From a virus: a DNA stretch of 30,293 bases. Position 1 is the first letter of the stretch; each line of letters opens with the position of its first letter. The stretch lies in IMG/VR virus record IMGVR_UViG_3300021559_000070, positions 1-30,293 of that record; one strand, given 5' to 3'. Of this stretch, positions 1-7,750 are shown piece by piece. The notes beneath the pieces were generated by a model that made no database searches, was not told the DNA's origin, and worked only from the letters and a program-made list of their open reading frames with translations. The translations under genes and the position numbers were made by a program.

Positions 1-3000
1 AGCCCGTTATGAATCCCTGCGGCCCGAACAAACGGGACTCGATTGCTCGGTTGAGTCCGCCGATGAGCGGGAGCCGGGAAGCAAGCGATTCATGGCCGAC
101 AGCGTTTCCCTCTCCGAGATAGTCGCTGTGTCCGGGTCTCGTGCTGCTTACCACGACGCCATCCTGAATCGCCTTCATCTGCTTGTCGGTCAAGTTGTAG
201 TAGTCGATGGCTTCCGGCATACGGATGGCATTGCGGAAGTCTTTGCCGATCTTGACCGGAGACATGCCCGCTTCGAGAGCGCGTGTCGCCACCGTGTTCC
301 AGTGGAACGGACTTATGGAGAGCAGCAAGGACTTGGCTCCGCTCGAAACCTTGAGCACGCCGCGAACGAAGGCGGACTTGGGCGCACTGGAATCCAAGGC
401 GTCAAGAAGATGCGGAGCGATCTCCGGGTGAACATACACAGGAACCCTGTACATCGGCTGTCCGGTGCGGGGGTCGTTGGGGATGCCAGCCTCGCCCTGC
501 CGAATGACAGCTTCGCCGGGAAGGGAGTTCATATCGGGATGCGGGACTAAGGCGTTAGGCGGCTGAGGCTCGACGCCCACAGGTCGGTTGACACGCAAAC
601 CGGAGTCCCGGTAATCGCTGAATTTCCAGTTGTATGCTTTTTGGGGAGTCGGGATTGCACGACGCCCGCTGAGCGGATTATTCGGCGGACCTAAGCTGCT
701 GCCGGGGGCTTCCCCGGAAACTTGTTGTGAAACTCCGGGTAGAACTGGACGTACATCCGCACGTCGGCTTCGGTCGGCGGCAGCCCGTACTTCTCGCTGT
801 ACCGCGTCTTGAAGCTCTCGACCTCTTGCGGTGTCGGAGCCTGCACGGGTTTCTTGTCCATTTGCTTTTCTTGTGTACTCATCTAATCTCTCCTTATTAT
901 ACGCCTTTTCCGGCGAGTTCCCTACGCGCTCGTAGACCTTCTCGTAGTCACGTCCCCACTCGCTGTTGTCGTAAAGATGTGCTTCGTCCGCCAAGTCCTT
1001 GAGATCGAAGAATGCCTTGGCCGCTCCCCTGTGAGTGCTTTCGATCTTCTCGTGCGGAGTTTTGCGTCCACGGCTCTCCTCGAATGGAGAGTTCTCGAAA
1101 CGATCCTGCTCCCATACGTGTGCGATGTCCGTGGGAGTGTTCACGAAACGGAGTTCGACCTTGTACCCACGGGCTTTCAGGTCTCGAATCATTGCAGCGT
1201 CGTCTCCGCCGCTCGTGGTCGAGTCGATGACTATGTTCTTGCGCTGCTCTGCCGCTCGCTTCTGGATGTCCTGCGAAATGTCCGCTGCTTCTCGATGCGT
1301 CAAGCGGGCAGCGTTTTGCGGGTCGGTCTTTTGCCATTCCCGGTATTCCGGCAGCCGTGCCCGGACTTTATCGGTCTCGATGGCGACAGCGCCTCTGTCG
1401 AGTTCCAAGTTGCGAATCATGCGGGACTTCCCGCTGGATGTCCCCCCGCCAAAAATAACGGCGACGGGCTGCTGGTCTGCGGGAACGGGTTGCGCTGTGT
1501 CGAGGAACTCTTTCTTGATGCGTTCACGCAATGCGATACGCTCTTCATACTGCGGCGTACCGGGCTTGTAGGCTTCGGCTGTCTGTTGCCCCGGCTCAAT
1601 CTTCGAGGCGTCGAACTTTTCCGCGCCTTCGGGCAATGGGGTGGTCTTGCCCTTCGGAGCCTCAAGCTGAGCAGGCTCATGCGGAATAAAATCGGGGCGA
1701 GCGTCAGTGTATCCCGCTGGCGTGGCTGGCTCGGGAGTTGGAGCCTTCGCATTCTGAGCCGGAGCCTGCTGCTGAGTGGGAGCGGGGACTTCGTAGATGC
1801 GTCCCTTCTTGAGCAGGTCGTTAAACGTGCCCTTCTGCCTCAAAATCTGAATATCAGCGGGAGTCAACGGCGTGTCACGAGGCACTCCCACGTAGCCGCC
1901 GCTGACAGCCATCGGACTGCCTTCGTTCATATTGCCCTGAGCAAGAGATTCGCCAAGGTTGTTACGGGCAATCATGTTGTTAGCCCGCTCCACGTAATCG
2001 CTGACCAGCTTGACGGCATCCTTGGTCTTGTAGCTGATTCCGTTCGCTTCGCCTTCGGCGTGCGTCGGGTAGATGCGCTTCTTGAGGAAGTCCCGTTCGC
2101 CGTCTGCGCCTGTCTTGTTGATAGGCTCGCCTGTTACCGGGTCTACGTCCTCGAAGTCCGGACGGTGTGGGACATAGTTGTCTCGTCCGCCGTCAGGCGA
2201 CAGCAAGTTTTGAGCACGCAGCCGTGCTTTCCATGCGTCCAAGATTCCCCGCAGACGGTCACGCAGAGACATCTCTTTGTCGGTGAGGTTTTGCGCCGCT
2301 TGGTATCCGGGCTTGTGCTCGTCAGCCGCCGCCGTTTCCCACTGGCGCAATTGAGAGGCATTGCCGTCCGCTTCGATATTGTTGGAGATCGCTTCACGCC
2401 GCACAGGGTCGGTGACAGCCTTGACGCCTTGGTCATGCAATTGGCGAGCTTGTCCGCTTCCGACTTGGTTCTCCGCCTGATAGTCATGCACGGCATCCGT
2501 GTATTGAGTGTTTGCGAGCGCCTTACCCTTCGGAGAGTTGACACGATATTCGTTGATGCCACTCTCGATACCGCGAGTCGCAAGTCCAGCCGCTAGGGAG
2601 CCGAGCACAAGGTCTGTGCCGTCGCGCTCCATCTTGTCCAGCAATTCTTTTTTCTTGCCGGGGTCTTTCTCGGCGTTGAAGTCGTTCCAGTCCCTCTCGA
2701 ACTGCGGCACGGCTTTGGTTCCCACGTCGTATCCGAACTTGGACAAGAATGCGAGATCGACGCCAATCTTGCCGATACGCACGAGTCCCGCCGCACGGGT
2801 GGCGGAGATGCCCGCCTTAGTGAGCAATGATGCTGCGGCGCTGCTTCCCATCGAAGCGATGGCGAGACCCAAGTTGAGCGGGTTGAGTTGACCTGTAATC
2901 CAATCTTCCGCCTCGCCTTCAATTGGTCCCGCTCCCTTGCGATGGAAGGTGCCAAGCAGCGGGACGTTGGCGGCGTTCTTTGCCGTGTCCCACGCACCTT

Positions 3001-3349
3001 TGCCAGCCAATACCGGAGCACTCGGCGTCGTCTCGATACTGTCCTCGAAACTTGGGGCAAAATTGGGCGTGCCCAAAGAGACTCCGCTGAGAATACTGCC
3101 AACGGCTCCCCGACCTACTTTTTGCCAGTCCTCTTGATTGAAATTCTTGAAGCCCTCGTAGATCGTCGTGAGAAAGCCGCTGCCATCGCTCGGCTTCTGA
3201 TTCGGGTCTTGCGGGATGAAGTCAGGCGTTTGGGCGGACTGCTGCGGCATCGTCGCAGGGATAGCGGGGATGAAGTCGGGAGTCTCCTGAGTCGAAGCAG
3301 GAGGCTGAGCCGGAATAAAATCCGGCGTCTGTGTCTGCTGTTCGGGCAT
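1..3349 (-). CDS. Large virion/ejection-type protein with embedded zeta-toxin-like kinase domain (3' end outside window)
   Basis: One frame is open from the ATG at 3349 to the window edge, at least 1116 codons without a stop. The N-terminus carries three TPDFIP motifs (about residues 8-46), with a fourth PDFIP near 551. Alanine/glycine-rich hydrophobic segments follow at about 130-270, as in membrane-active ejection proteins. A zeta-toxin/PezT-like kinase lies at about 625-800: Walker A GGGTSSGKS (634-642), then ETDKVRARLPEY, a NIVIDSTTS strand, and an arginine-rich segment ending in LYDNS. After it, residues 823-886 have poor codon use where the 63-codon ORF lies in another frame. From about 887 the frame again looks like normal protein (YVHPEIAPHLL, SPFHWN). 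It is the last gene of the late series, four bases after the preceding stop, in the position of T7 gp16. The kinase assignment is strong; the ejection role is inferred from position and size. Confidence 0.8.
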   Translation of the reverse strand, partial: MPEQQTQTPDFIPAQPPASTQETPDFIPAIPATMPQQSAQTPDFIPQDPNQKPSDGSGFLTTIYEGFKNFNQEDWQKVGRGAVGSILSGVSLGTPNFAPSFEDSIETTPSAPVLAGKGAWDTAKNAANVPLLGTFHRKGAGPIEGEAEDWITGQLNPLNLGLAIASMGSSAAASLLTKAGISATRAAGLVRIGKIGVDLAFLSKFGYDVGTKAVPQFERDWNDFNAEKDPGKKKELLDKMERDGTDLVLGSLAAGLATRGIESGINEYRVNSPKGKALANTQYTDAVHDYQAENQVGSGQARQLHDQGVKAVTDPVRREAISNNIEADGNASQLRQWETAAADEHKPGYQAAQNLTDKEMSLRDRLRGILDAWKARLRAQNLLSPDGGRDNYVPHRPDFEDVDPVTGEPINKTGADGERDFLKKRIYPTHAEGEANGISYKTKDAVKLVSDYVERANNMIARNNLGESLAQGNMNEGSPMAVSGGYVGVPRDTPLTPADIQILRQKGTFNDLLKKGRIYEVPAPTQQQAPAQNAKAPTPEPATPAGYTDARPDFIPHEPAQLEAPKGKTTPLPEGAEKFDASKIEPGQQTAEAYKPGTPQYEERIALRERIKKEFLDTAQPVPADQQPVAVIFGGGTSSGKSRMIRNLELDRGAVAIETDKVRARLPEYREWQKTDPQNAARLTHREAADISQDIQKRAAEQRKNIVIDSTTSGGDDAAMIRDLKARGYKVELRFVNTPTDIAHVWEQDRFENSPFEESRGRKTPHEKIESTHRGAAKAFFDLKDLADEAHLYDNSEWGRDYEKVYERVGNSPEKAYNKERLDEYTRKANGQETRAGSDTARGRELQDAVQREVRAAADRSRRADVRPVLPGVSQQVSGEAPGSSLGPPNNPLSGRRAIPTPQKAYNWKFSDYRDSGLRVNRPVGVEPQPPNALVPHPDMNSLPGEAVIRQGEAGIPNDPRTGQPMYRVPVYVHPEIAPHLLDALDSSAPKSAFVRGVLKVSSGAKSLLLSISPFHWNTVATRALEAGMSPVKIGKDFRNAIRMPEAIDYYNLTDKQMKAIQDGVVVSSTRPGHSDYLGEGNAVGHESLASRLPLIGGLNRAIESRLFGPQGFITG
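691..882 (-). CDS. 63-residue ORF nested out of frame in the large virion gene
   Basis: An ATG at 882 is preceded by AAGGAG at ideal spacing and, in its own frame, by a TAG codon directly before the ATG. It runs 63 codons to a TAG at 691-693. Third positions are strongly G/C here, whereas the overlapping large frame uses AGA, TTA, CTA, CGA and GTA codons rare elsewhere in this genome, so this is the frame with coding character. The protein is charged and probably helical (YSEKYGLPPTEADVRMYVQF) with a proline/alanine-rich end. No family is recognised. It starts right after the zeta-like kinase domain. Alternatives are a true overlapping gene, perhaps a partner or inhibitor of the kinase, or part of one long protein reached through two compensating indels. 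Confidence 0.6.
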   Translation of the reverse strand: MSTQEKQMDKKPVQAPTPQEVESFKTRYSEKYGLPPTEADVRMYVQFYPEFHNKFPGKPPAAA

Positions 3350-3353
3350 TCAA

Positions 3354-4823
3354 TTAGTCCGTGACGGTTGTTTCAGGGTTGAACGGTTCGGGAGCCGCAG
3401 GCTTGTACCATCCCGGTCCCTTTGCGCCGTTCTGGAATACGTAGTCCGAAGGAACATTCTGCGGACGAGGGGGCGCTGCTGCGGGAGGAGGAGTGTTTGC
3501 CGCTGGCTTGTCGCCGGGTTTCACATTCTTGTCCACCCACGACGGGGTGCCCAAGGTGGAGATTTCTTTGGCGTACATATCACGCTGCTGCTTCAAGAAG
3601 TCAACGCTCGCCTTGTCCTGCAAATCTTCGGGCTTCTGCAATTCCTTTTCGAGTCCCGTCTGCGCCATGTTGAATCGCTTGCTGGCATCTCCGAGCAGGG
3701 CTTCCTTGTCGCCTTCGCCGAGCTTCGAGTAGTCGCCGCCGTTTTCGTTGAGCTTCTTGCGTGCGCCCTTCACGGTGCCATCTTCCTTGTATTCTTCGAG
3801 GTCTTTCTTGAGATCAAGCGAGGATTTTCCTGCGACGGCGAGATAGTGCTTGGTCTTGGCGACTTGCTCTTGAGCAGCGAGTGCGCCCATCGTGTCGGTG
3901 TAAATCTTTTGCGGCTTCCCCGTTGCGTCCGTGATGTCATGCCACTTCGGAGCCTCGTAGGGCGTCTCCATGATTGCCCACTTGCCCGTTTCGGGATTCC
4001 GCATCAAGCGGGTTTTCATATCCGGGTGAGCGGCTGCATCGAAGTTACTGATAGCGAAGTCCCGTGCGTCTCCAAGGTGGTCGAACTCCGGTGACTCGGC
4101 TCCGTTCACGACAAGGCGCTTTCCGCCGTGGGACTGCAAGTCATTCCATTGGTCGGCATAAGTCTGCAAGTCTGCGGCGTGCTGCTTGAGGGAGTTGTAG
4201 TCGCCCTCTTTGATGGCTTGGTCGAGCAAGGTAGACCGCTTCTCGAACTCCACACCCTTGCGAACGCTTTCCGCCTGCTGGCGTGCGTCCTCTCGCAAGC
4301 GAAGATCGTAATCACGGTCGCCCGTGGTCGATTCCCGCTGCTCACGTTGCTTCGCAAGGTCGATGGTCTGCTGCTTTTCTTGGTTCTCGACGCCCTGCTG
4401 CTTGAGTGCATTGGCACGTTCGGTCTGCTGCTCACGCTGCTTAATTGCTGCTTCGGCTCCGACACCCAAACCGCTCAAGATCGGCGCTCCGGGTTGCCGG
4501 GGCGTGCGAGCGGCTGCGGCAAGTCCAGCGAGACCGCCTGCGAGGGCGGACTTCAATGCGCTACCTGCGGTTCCATCGGTGCCTGCGAATGCGTGAATGA
4601 TGCCCTCGGCAATCTTGGAGTGGAGCGGTACTGGCGCAGTCGGCTTGACGGGCTGTGCTGCGGCTCCGCCGAGTCCAGAGTTAGCTTCGACGCCGGACGG
4701 TGTTCCGCTAATCAGCGGAGCCGTTGGCTCGATAGATGATTCCGGTGGTACGGATGGTCCGCTCCCCGCGCCCGCCATCCATGCTTCTGCGGGTGAGGGT
4801 GCTGCGTTATCTGTTTCAGGCAT
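3354..4823 (-). CDS. Helical internal virion protein, probable ejection protein (T7 gp15-like position)
   Basis: This 489-residue protein has a proline/alanine-rich N-terminus, then an alanine/glycine helix-prone segment at about 85-125 (SALAGGLAGLAAAA). A long charged, glutamine-rich coiled-coil region follows at about 125-215, then a mixed middle domain (YEAPKWHDITDATGKPQK), another helical stretch at about 330-415, and a proline-rich tail (PPPAAAPPRP). There is no enzyme motif. It lies between a helical 124-residue protein, whose end it overlaps by eight bases, and the giant virion gene that starts four bases after its stop. Low complexity, helical content and position match the middle internal core protein of podoviruses, but I see no diagnostic motif, so the role is inference. 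Confidence 0.75.
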   Translation of the reverse strand: MPETDNAAPSPAEAWMAGAGSGPSVPPESSIEPTAPLISGTPSGVEANSGLGGAAAQPVKPTAPVPLHSKIAEGIIHAFAGTDGTAGSALKSALAGGLAGLAAAARTPRQPGAPILSGLGVGAEAAIKQREQQTERANALKQQGVENQEKQQTIDLAKQREQRESTTGDRDYDLRLREDARQQAESVRKGVEFEKRSTLLDQAIKEGDYNSLKQHAADLQTYADQWNDLQSHGGKRLVVNGAESPEFDHLGDARDFAISNFDAAAHPDMKTRLMRNPETGKWAIMETPYEAPKWHDITDATGKPQKIYTDTMGALAAQEQVAKTKHYLAVAGKSSLDLKKDLEEYKEDGTVKGARKKLNENGGDYSKLGEGDKEALLGDASKRFNMAQTGLEKELQKPEDLQDKASVDFLKQQRDMYAKEISTLGTPSWVDKNVKPGDKPAANTPPPAAAPPRPQNVPSDYVFQNGAKGPGWYKPAAPEPFNPETTVTD

Positions 4824-5190
4824 TCGTGTACTCCAAAAAGAAACTCAATTCCGTCAGTGCGCCTACGCTGCGGTCGTCCAATGACCGCCGAACAAAATCA
4901 ATCGCCCCCGCTATAGCGAACTCATTCCCGTGCCCGTAAAACGCCAAGGTCTCGCTCACGGTAGATCGCCCGTATCGCTCGCATTGCTTCCTCAGCGTGT
5001 CGATGAGCGACTTGTAGCCCGCTTGATGACAACTGAAAATCCGGTAGCAATCGTCAGTCGCATTGCCAAGGTGCTCCAAAGTTTTCGCCCGAAGCAAACC
5101 GGGATTCCGCAGGCGATACGCCTCACTCTCAGGGTTCGCATAGTCGTTCAAGTTTGCGAGCGCATCCGCCAATGCTTCGAGCCGCTTCAT
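4816..5190 (-). CDS. Hypothetical helical protein, 124 residues
   Basis: This soluble, helix-rich protein has no signal peptide or membrane segment. It begins MKRLEALADALANLNDYANP and ends SFFLEYTNA, with several cysteines and histidines in the middle (DCYRIFSCHQAGY) that do not form a regular metal site. Its ATG overlaps the previous stop as TGATG, so translation is probably coupled to the beta-rich protein upstream. The downstream gene begins inside its last codons. It sits among virion proteins just before the two largest internal proteins. A minor structural or chaperone role is possible, but I recognise no family. Confidence 0.7.
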   Translation of the reverse strand: MKRLEALADALANLNDYANPESEAYRLRNPGLLRAKTLEHLGNATDDCYRIFSCHQAGYKSLIDTLRKQCERYGRSTVSETLAFYGHGNEFAIAGAIDFVRRSLDDRSVGALTELSFFLEYTNA

Positions 5191-5852
5191 CAGGTTCCGC
5201 AGCCCATGAGCATGAGGGAATTGGGGACTCCTCCTGCTCTTTGTTTGAAAGCGACCATGATCCCTTCATCGCCAGTATTGATAGCCCACTGTAATGACCC
5301 CGTGTTCGACCCCGCCGCGCTGGACAGCAGGTCGCCCGCACCGAGCAACACGTTGCTCTGGTTTGTCCTCGCCGTGAAGCCGCTTCCCACCGTATAGTTC
5401 TGACCGGGAGAATTGTTCCCCGAACACAAAATTAGGAGTTCGCCAGCCGCAACAGGGGTGAGGGACAAGTTTATGGTTCCGTTGAAACCATTGATGGTTG
5501 ATGTCGAAGTGTCGAACGGGGAACCGGAGTTGCCGCTGTATTCCAGCAATATCAGGCCAGACAGTACTGCGGACGTAATCGTGAGTGTTACCGTGTTTGC
5601 GCCGCTGGACTTAGCAATGGCGTAAAAGCAGCCGAGCGTAAAAGTACCGACAGACGTGCTTGTGACGAATGGTCCTACTTGCGTCCAAGTGTTCGCTTGG
5701 GTGTCGGCGATGCTGGTGAATAGAGCGGCAGCGCCATTCCAATCAGTGAAAACGACAAGCAAATCGCCAGCCGACACATTAGACGAATAGGCAGCGGCAT
5801 TCGTGGTGCTGTTGCTTTCGTGCTCTCTCGCTTGTACGAAAGTGAATGACAT
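5190..5852 (-). CDS. Beta-sandwich structural protein, fibre or decoration type
   Basis: The start at 5852 is chosen because its ATG overlaps the previous TAA as TAATG; the longer open frame upstream has poor composition. The 220 residues are rich in Ser, Thr, Gly, Asn and Ala and carry a recurring phage-fibre beta module: a N..TTNAAAYSSNVSAGDLLVV opening, a DTQANTWTQVG hairpin, a YAIAKSSGANTVTLTI strand pair and a LILLEYSG strand (about residues 10-107). A glycine-rich second half follows. The tail-fibre gene at 8720-10174 has two related modules. This suggests a surface-exposed virion protein. No catalytic residues are apparent. Confidence 0.75.
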   Translation of the reverse strand: MSFTFVQAREHESNSTTNAAAYSSNVSAGDLLVVFTDWNGAAALFTSIADTQANTWTQVGPFVTSTSVGTFTLGCFYAIAKSSGANTVTLTITSAVLSGLILLEYSGNSGSPFDTSTSTINGFNGTINLSLTPVAAGELLILCSGNNSPGQNYTVGSGFTARTNQSNVLLGAGDLLSSAAGSNTGSLQWAINTGDEGIMVAFKQRAGGVPNSLMLMGCGT

Positions 5853-6061
5853 TAGCGCCGCCCGCGCAAGCCCATGCTGCGCACAGTCCGCTCGCAGAGC
5901 ACAGGGGCGGATTCGCACGGGACAATGCGAAGAGGCGTCGGCTCGACGATGGGAGCCGGAGGAATTTCTTGGACAGGAATCCTCGGCCAATAGCGCCATG
6001 CCGCAAGCGCCAGCAGCACGGGGACGATTTCGACGGGCGGAATGAGCCAAGGGCTGAGCAT
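5852..6061 (-). CDS. Small membrane-anchored protein, 69 residues
   Basis: Start and stop are both of the TAATG type shared with neighbours, which supports this small ORF as real. Residues about 5-25 (WLIPPVEIVPVLLALAAWRY) form one hydrophobic segment, followed by a proline-rich stretch (PRIPVQEIPPAPIVEPTP), two cysteines and a basic C-terminus. The layout of one N-terminal membrane segment plus a proline-rich tail fits a small phage membrane protein and could be a lysis accessory protein such as a spanin component. No specific family is recognised and no lysis enzyme lies nearby. Confidence 0.6.
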   Translation of the reverse strand: MLSPWLIPPVEIVPVLLALAAWRYWPRIPVQEIPPAPIVEPTPLRIVPCESAPVLCERTVRSMGLRGRR

Positions 6062-6522
6062 TAGACTCCCGCCTGTGCCGTCGCAATGAAGTCCACGTTA
6101 ACGTCCACGGTCACGGTGTTGATGCTGAGCGCCGCAGTCCAATTTCTCGCTGCGACGGCTTGAGGAAGCGCATTGGCAAAAGGCACGACGATGCCGCCGT
6201 TCGCAGCGAGGTCGTAAATTTTCCTGTTGCTGGTGCCGTCGTTGATGGTCACGGTCACGGCTGTAGCAGACTGGTTGGTGATCTGGAATCCTGTGATGTC
6301 GTTGAAAATTCCCGCTGCGCCTGCGGTGACGATAGTCGCCGCCGCCGTGGAATTGATGATGGTCGTGACTTGCGACCCTATGGTGACGGTGGCGGGGACG
6401 GCGACATTGACGAGCAGGTTGCCATTGGCGTCCATCTGGAGCGATGCCCCTTGTCCGTTCGGCACGACTCCGCCGACAACGGTGGGCGCTCCGACGAGCA
6501 TGGATGTGAGTGGCCCGTTCAT
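6061..6522 (-). CDS. Beta-rich virion protein, decoration or fibre type
   Basis: This 153-residue protein is rich in Val, Thr, Ala and Asn. Central strands (FQITNQSATAVTVTINDGT) are followed by NRKIYDLAANGGIVVPF and a valine-rich end (VTVDVNVDFIATAQAGV). This strand pattern, TVTINDGT followed by a glycine turn and VPF, is typical of small phage surface proteins with a jelly-roll or Ig-like fold. It lies between the MCG-type internal protein, whose TAA directly precedes its ATG, and the small membrane protein, whose ATG overlaps its TAA. The exact role is unknown. Confidence 0.7.
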   Translation of the reverse strand: MNGPLTSMLVGAPTVVGGVVPNGQGASLQMDANGNLLVNVAVPATVTIGSQVTTIINSTAAATIVTAGAAGIFNDITGFQITNQSATAVTVTINDGTSNRKIYDLAANGGIVVPFANALPQAVAARNWTAALSINTVTVDVNVDFIATAQAGV

Positions 6523-7149
6523 TTAGTGCCCCGGCTCTGGCTTGAACAGCGAAGGATTCCCCAATGCCGCTCCGCCGAGTCCGCCTACAAGTCCGGCCAC
6601 ATCGCCCATCCATGCGTTGTCCTCGCTCTGAATCTGCGACTGCTCGCCGAATGCGCTTTGATTGGCTCCAACCGCCGTGCTCGCTATGGCATTGGGGTTG
6701 TAAGCCGCCGCCGTGGTCTCAAGTCCGCCAGTGGCTTCCTCAAAGTTCTTGTGTCCAAGGGCATAATCCGCTTGTTCGATCTGGTTCTCCTCGCCGCTGA
6801 GTTGCTGTGCGCCTTCGCTGGCGATCTCGCCTTGTACCTGCGTGTCGGCTCCGCTTGGCGCATACGTATTTCCGCCCGCACCCGCACGACCCGTACCGAT
6901 GACTGTCGCTGCGTTCTTGTAATTCGCCGCTGTCGTGTTGATGGCGTTTCCAGTGATCGCCGCTTTCTCGGCGGGACTCATGCCTTCTTGGCTTGGTCCG
7001 GCTTCCGCGATAGGCGTGAGAATGCTGGTCAAGTTTCCGAGAATCGGAGACTGCGCTCCGAAGTTTTGAGCATAGTTGGCGCTGAGCAAGCTGGAGAGGC
7101 TTTGCGATTGTCCCGAAAGGGAGGTTTGAGCCGCTGATGGTCCGCACAT
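6523..7149 (-). CDS. Internal virion (ejection) protein, T7 gp14-like
   Basis: This 208-residue protein is rich in Ala, Gly, Ser, Gln and Asn and begins MCGPSAAQ. A short protein with a cysteine at position 2 followed by low-complexity helix-prone sequence is characteristic of podoviral gp14-type internal proteins; T7 gp14 also begins with MC. Glutamine/alanine-rich stretches fill the middle, and a glycine-rich hydrophobic segment (VAGLVGGLGGAALG) lies near the C-terminus at about 183-197. Its start overlaps the stop of the GNAT-like gene as TAATG. Its place just after a gp13-like protein and before larger helical proteins supports an ejection role. Assigned on composition and order, not on a motif. 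Confidence 0.65.
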   Translation of the reverse strand: MCGPSAAQTSLSGQSQSLSSLLSANYAQNFGAQSPILGNLTSILTPIAEAGPSQEGMSPAEKAAITGNAINTTAANYKNAATVIGTGRAGAGGNTYAPSGADTQVQGEIASEGAQQLSGEENQIEQADYALGHKNFEEATGGLETTAAAYNPNAIASTAVGANQSAFGEQSQIQSEDNAWMGDVAGLVGGLGGAALGNPSLFKPEPGH

Positions 7150-7529
7150 TAGAGTTCCGCCTTGTGCTCGTCAGTCATCGGATGGAATCCGAAGCGAGCG
7201 AAAAACTCGACAAGCTCCTGTGCTGTCGAGTTGAAGATGATTTCCCGGTGCCCGGACTTGCGGGCGGCGTCTTTCAGCCATTCGATTCCGTGCTTCATTC
7301 CGACAGCCAAGCGCCGCTTCGATGCGAGCGGGCTGTGCTGGAAGTGGACACGCAAAACTTTCTCGATGCGGACGTGGTAAAGCACTCCACCCTTGTCGGC
7401 GAATGTCATTAGCTCGCCGTTCGGCTCCGCCCACTGTGCGGCGGTCTGCCCCTTGTGGTAGGAGTCGGCTGCGAGAGCGACTTCCAAATCTTCGAGGTCG
7501 GGGTTCGGAGCTATGAAAACTTTCTCCAT
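7149..7529 (-). CDS. GNAT-acetyltransferase-like protein (T7 gp13-like position)
   Basis: The start at 7529 is fixed by a TAATG junction with the upstream gene, giving 126 residues. A GNAT-like layout is visible: VLYHVRIEKVLRVHF strands, a helix (GMKHGIEWLKDAARKSGHREI), a FNSTAQELVEFFAR segment and a final FGFHPM resembling the 'GF' end of acetyltransferases. The pyrophosphate-binding loop (Q/R-x-x-G-x-G/A) is not evident, so catalysis is doubtful. T7 gp13, of similar size, occupies the same position ahead of gp14 in the internal-protein cluster. A structural or assembly role for a degenerate acetyltransferase fold is the likely reading. Confidence 0.6.
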   Translation of the reverse strand: MEKVFIAPNPDLEDLEVALAADSYHKGQTAAQWAEPNGELMTFADKGGVLYHVRIEKVLRVHFQHSPLASKRRLAVGMKHGIEWLKDAARKSGHREIIFNSTAQELVEFFARFGFHPMTDEHKAEL

Positions 7530-7741
7530 TACTTTTTCCCTTGCAGGATGGCGGTGACGATGGCGGCCGTCTGCTTGTCCAATGCGTCGAGCAGCCGCTC
7601 CTCGAAATGGGCGAAATGGTTGGTCAAAATTTTGTTCGCATAGGCGTGCAGCTTCCACGCCGCCCCAATGATCGTGAGGCAAACGGTGGCCGCCTGAATC
7701 AATACGGCGTCCTGCTGGACTAGCTGCTGGAATCCGACCAT
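7529..7741 (-). CDS. Small membrane protein, holin candidate
   Basis: The 70 residues contain one clear hydrophobic segment at about 12-34 (AVLIQAATVCLTIIGAAWKL), then an amphipathic, charged helix (HFAHFEERLLDALDKQTAAI) and a double-lysine end. AAGGA precedes the ATG by a suitable gap. Size and topology fit small phage holin-like proteins, but no endolysin gene is visible beside it, so a lysis function is only possible. An alternative is a membrane anchor used in virion assembly. Its TAA overlaps the next ATG. Confidence 0.6.
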   Translation of the reverse strand: MVGFQQLVQQDAVLIQAATVCLTIIGAAWKLHAYANKILTNHFAHFEERLLDALDKQTAAIVTAILQGKK

Positions 7742-7750
7742 GCGATTTCC

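Noticed and set aside
977-2596. 539-codon plus-strand open frame
   Set aside because: It is antisense to the giant virion gene. Its product is Leu/Val/Arg/Ser-rich without domain pattern, and the minus frame has far better codon use and recognisable motifs.
6160-7137. 325-codon plus-strand open frame
   Set aside because: It overlaps two well-supported minus-strand genes and has no ribosome site or protein-like pattern.
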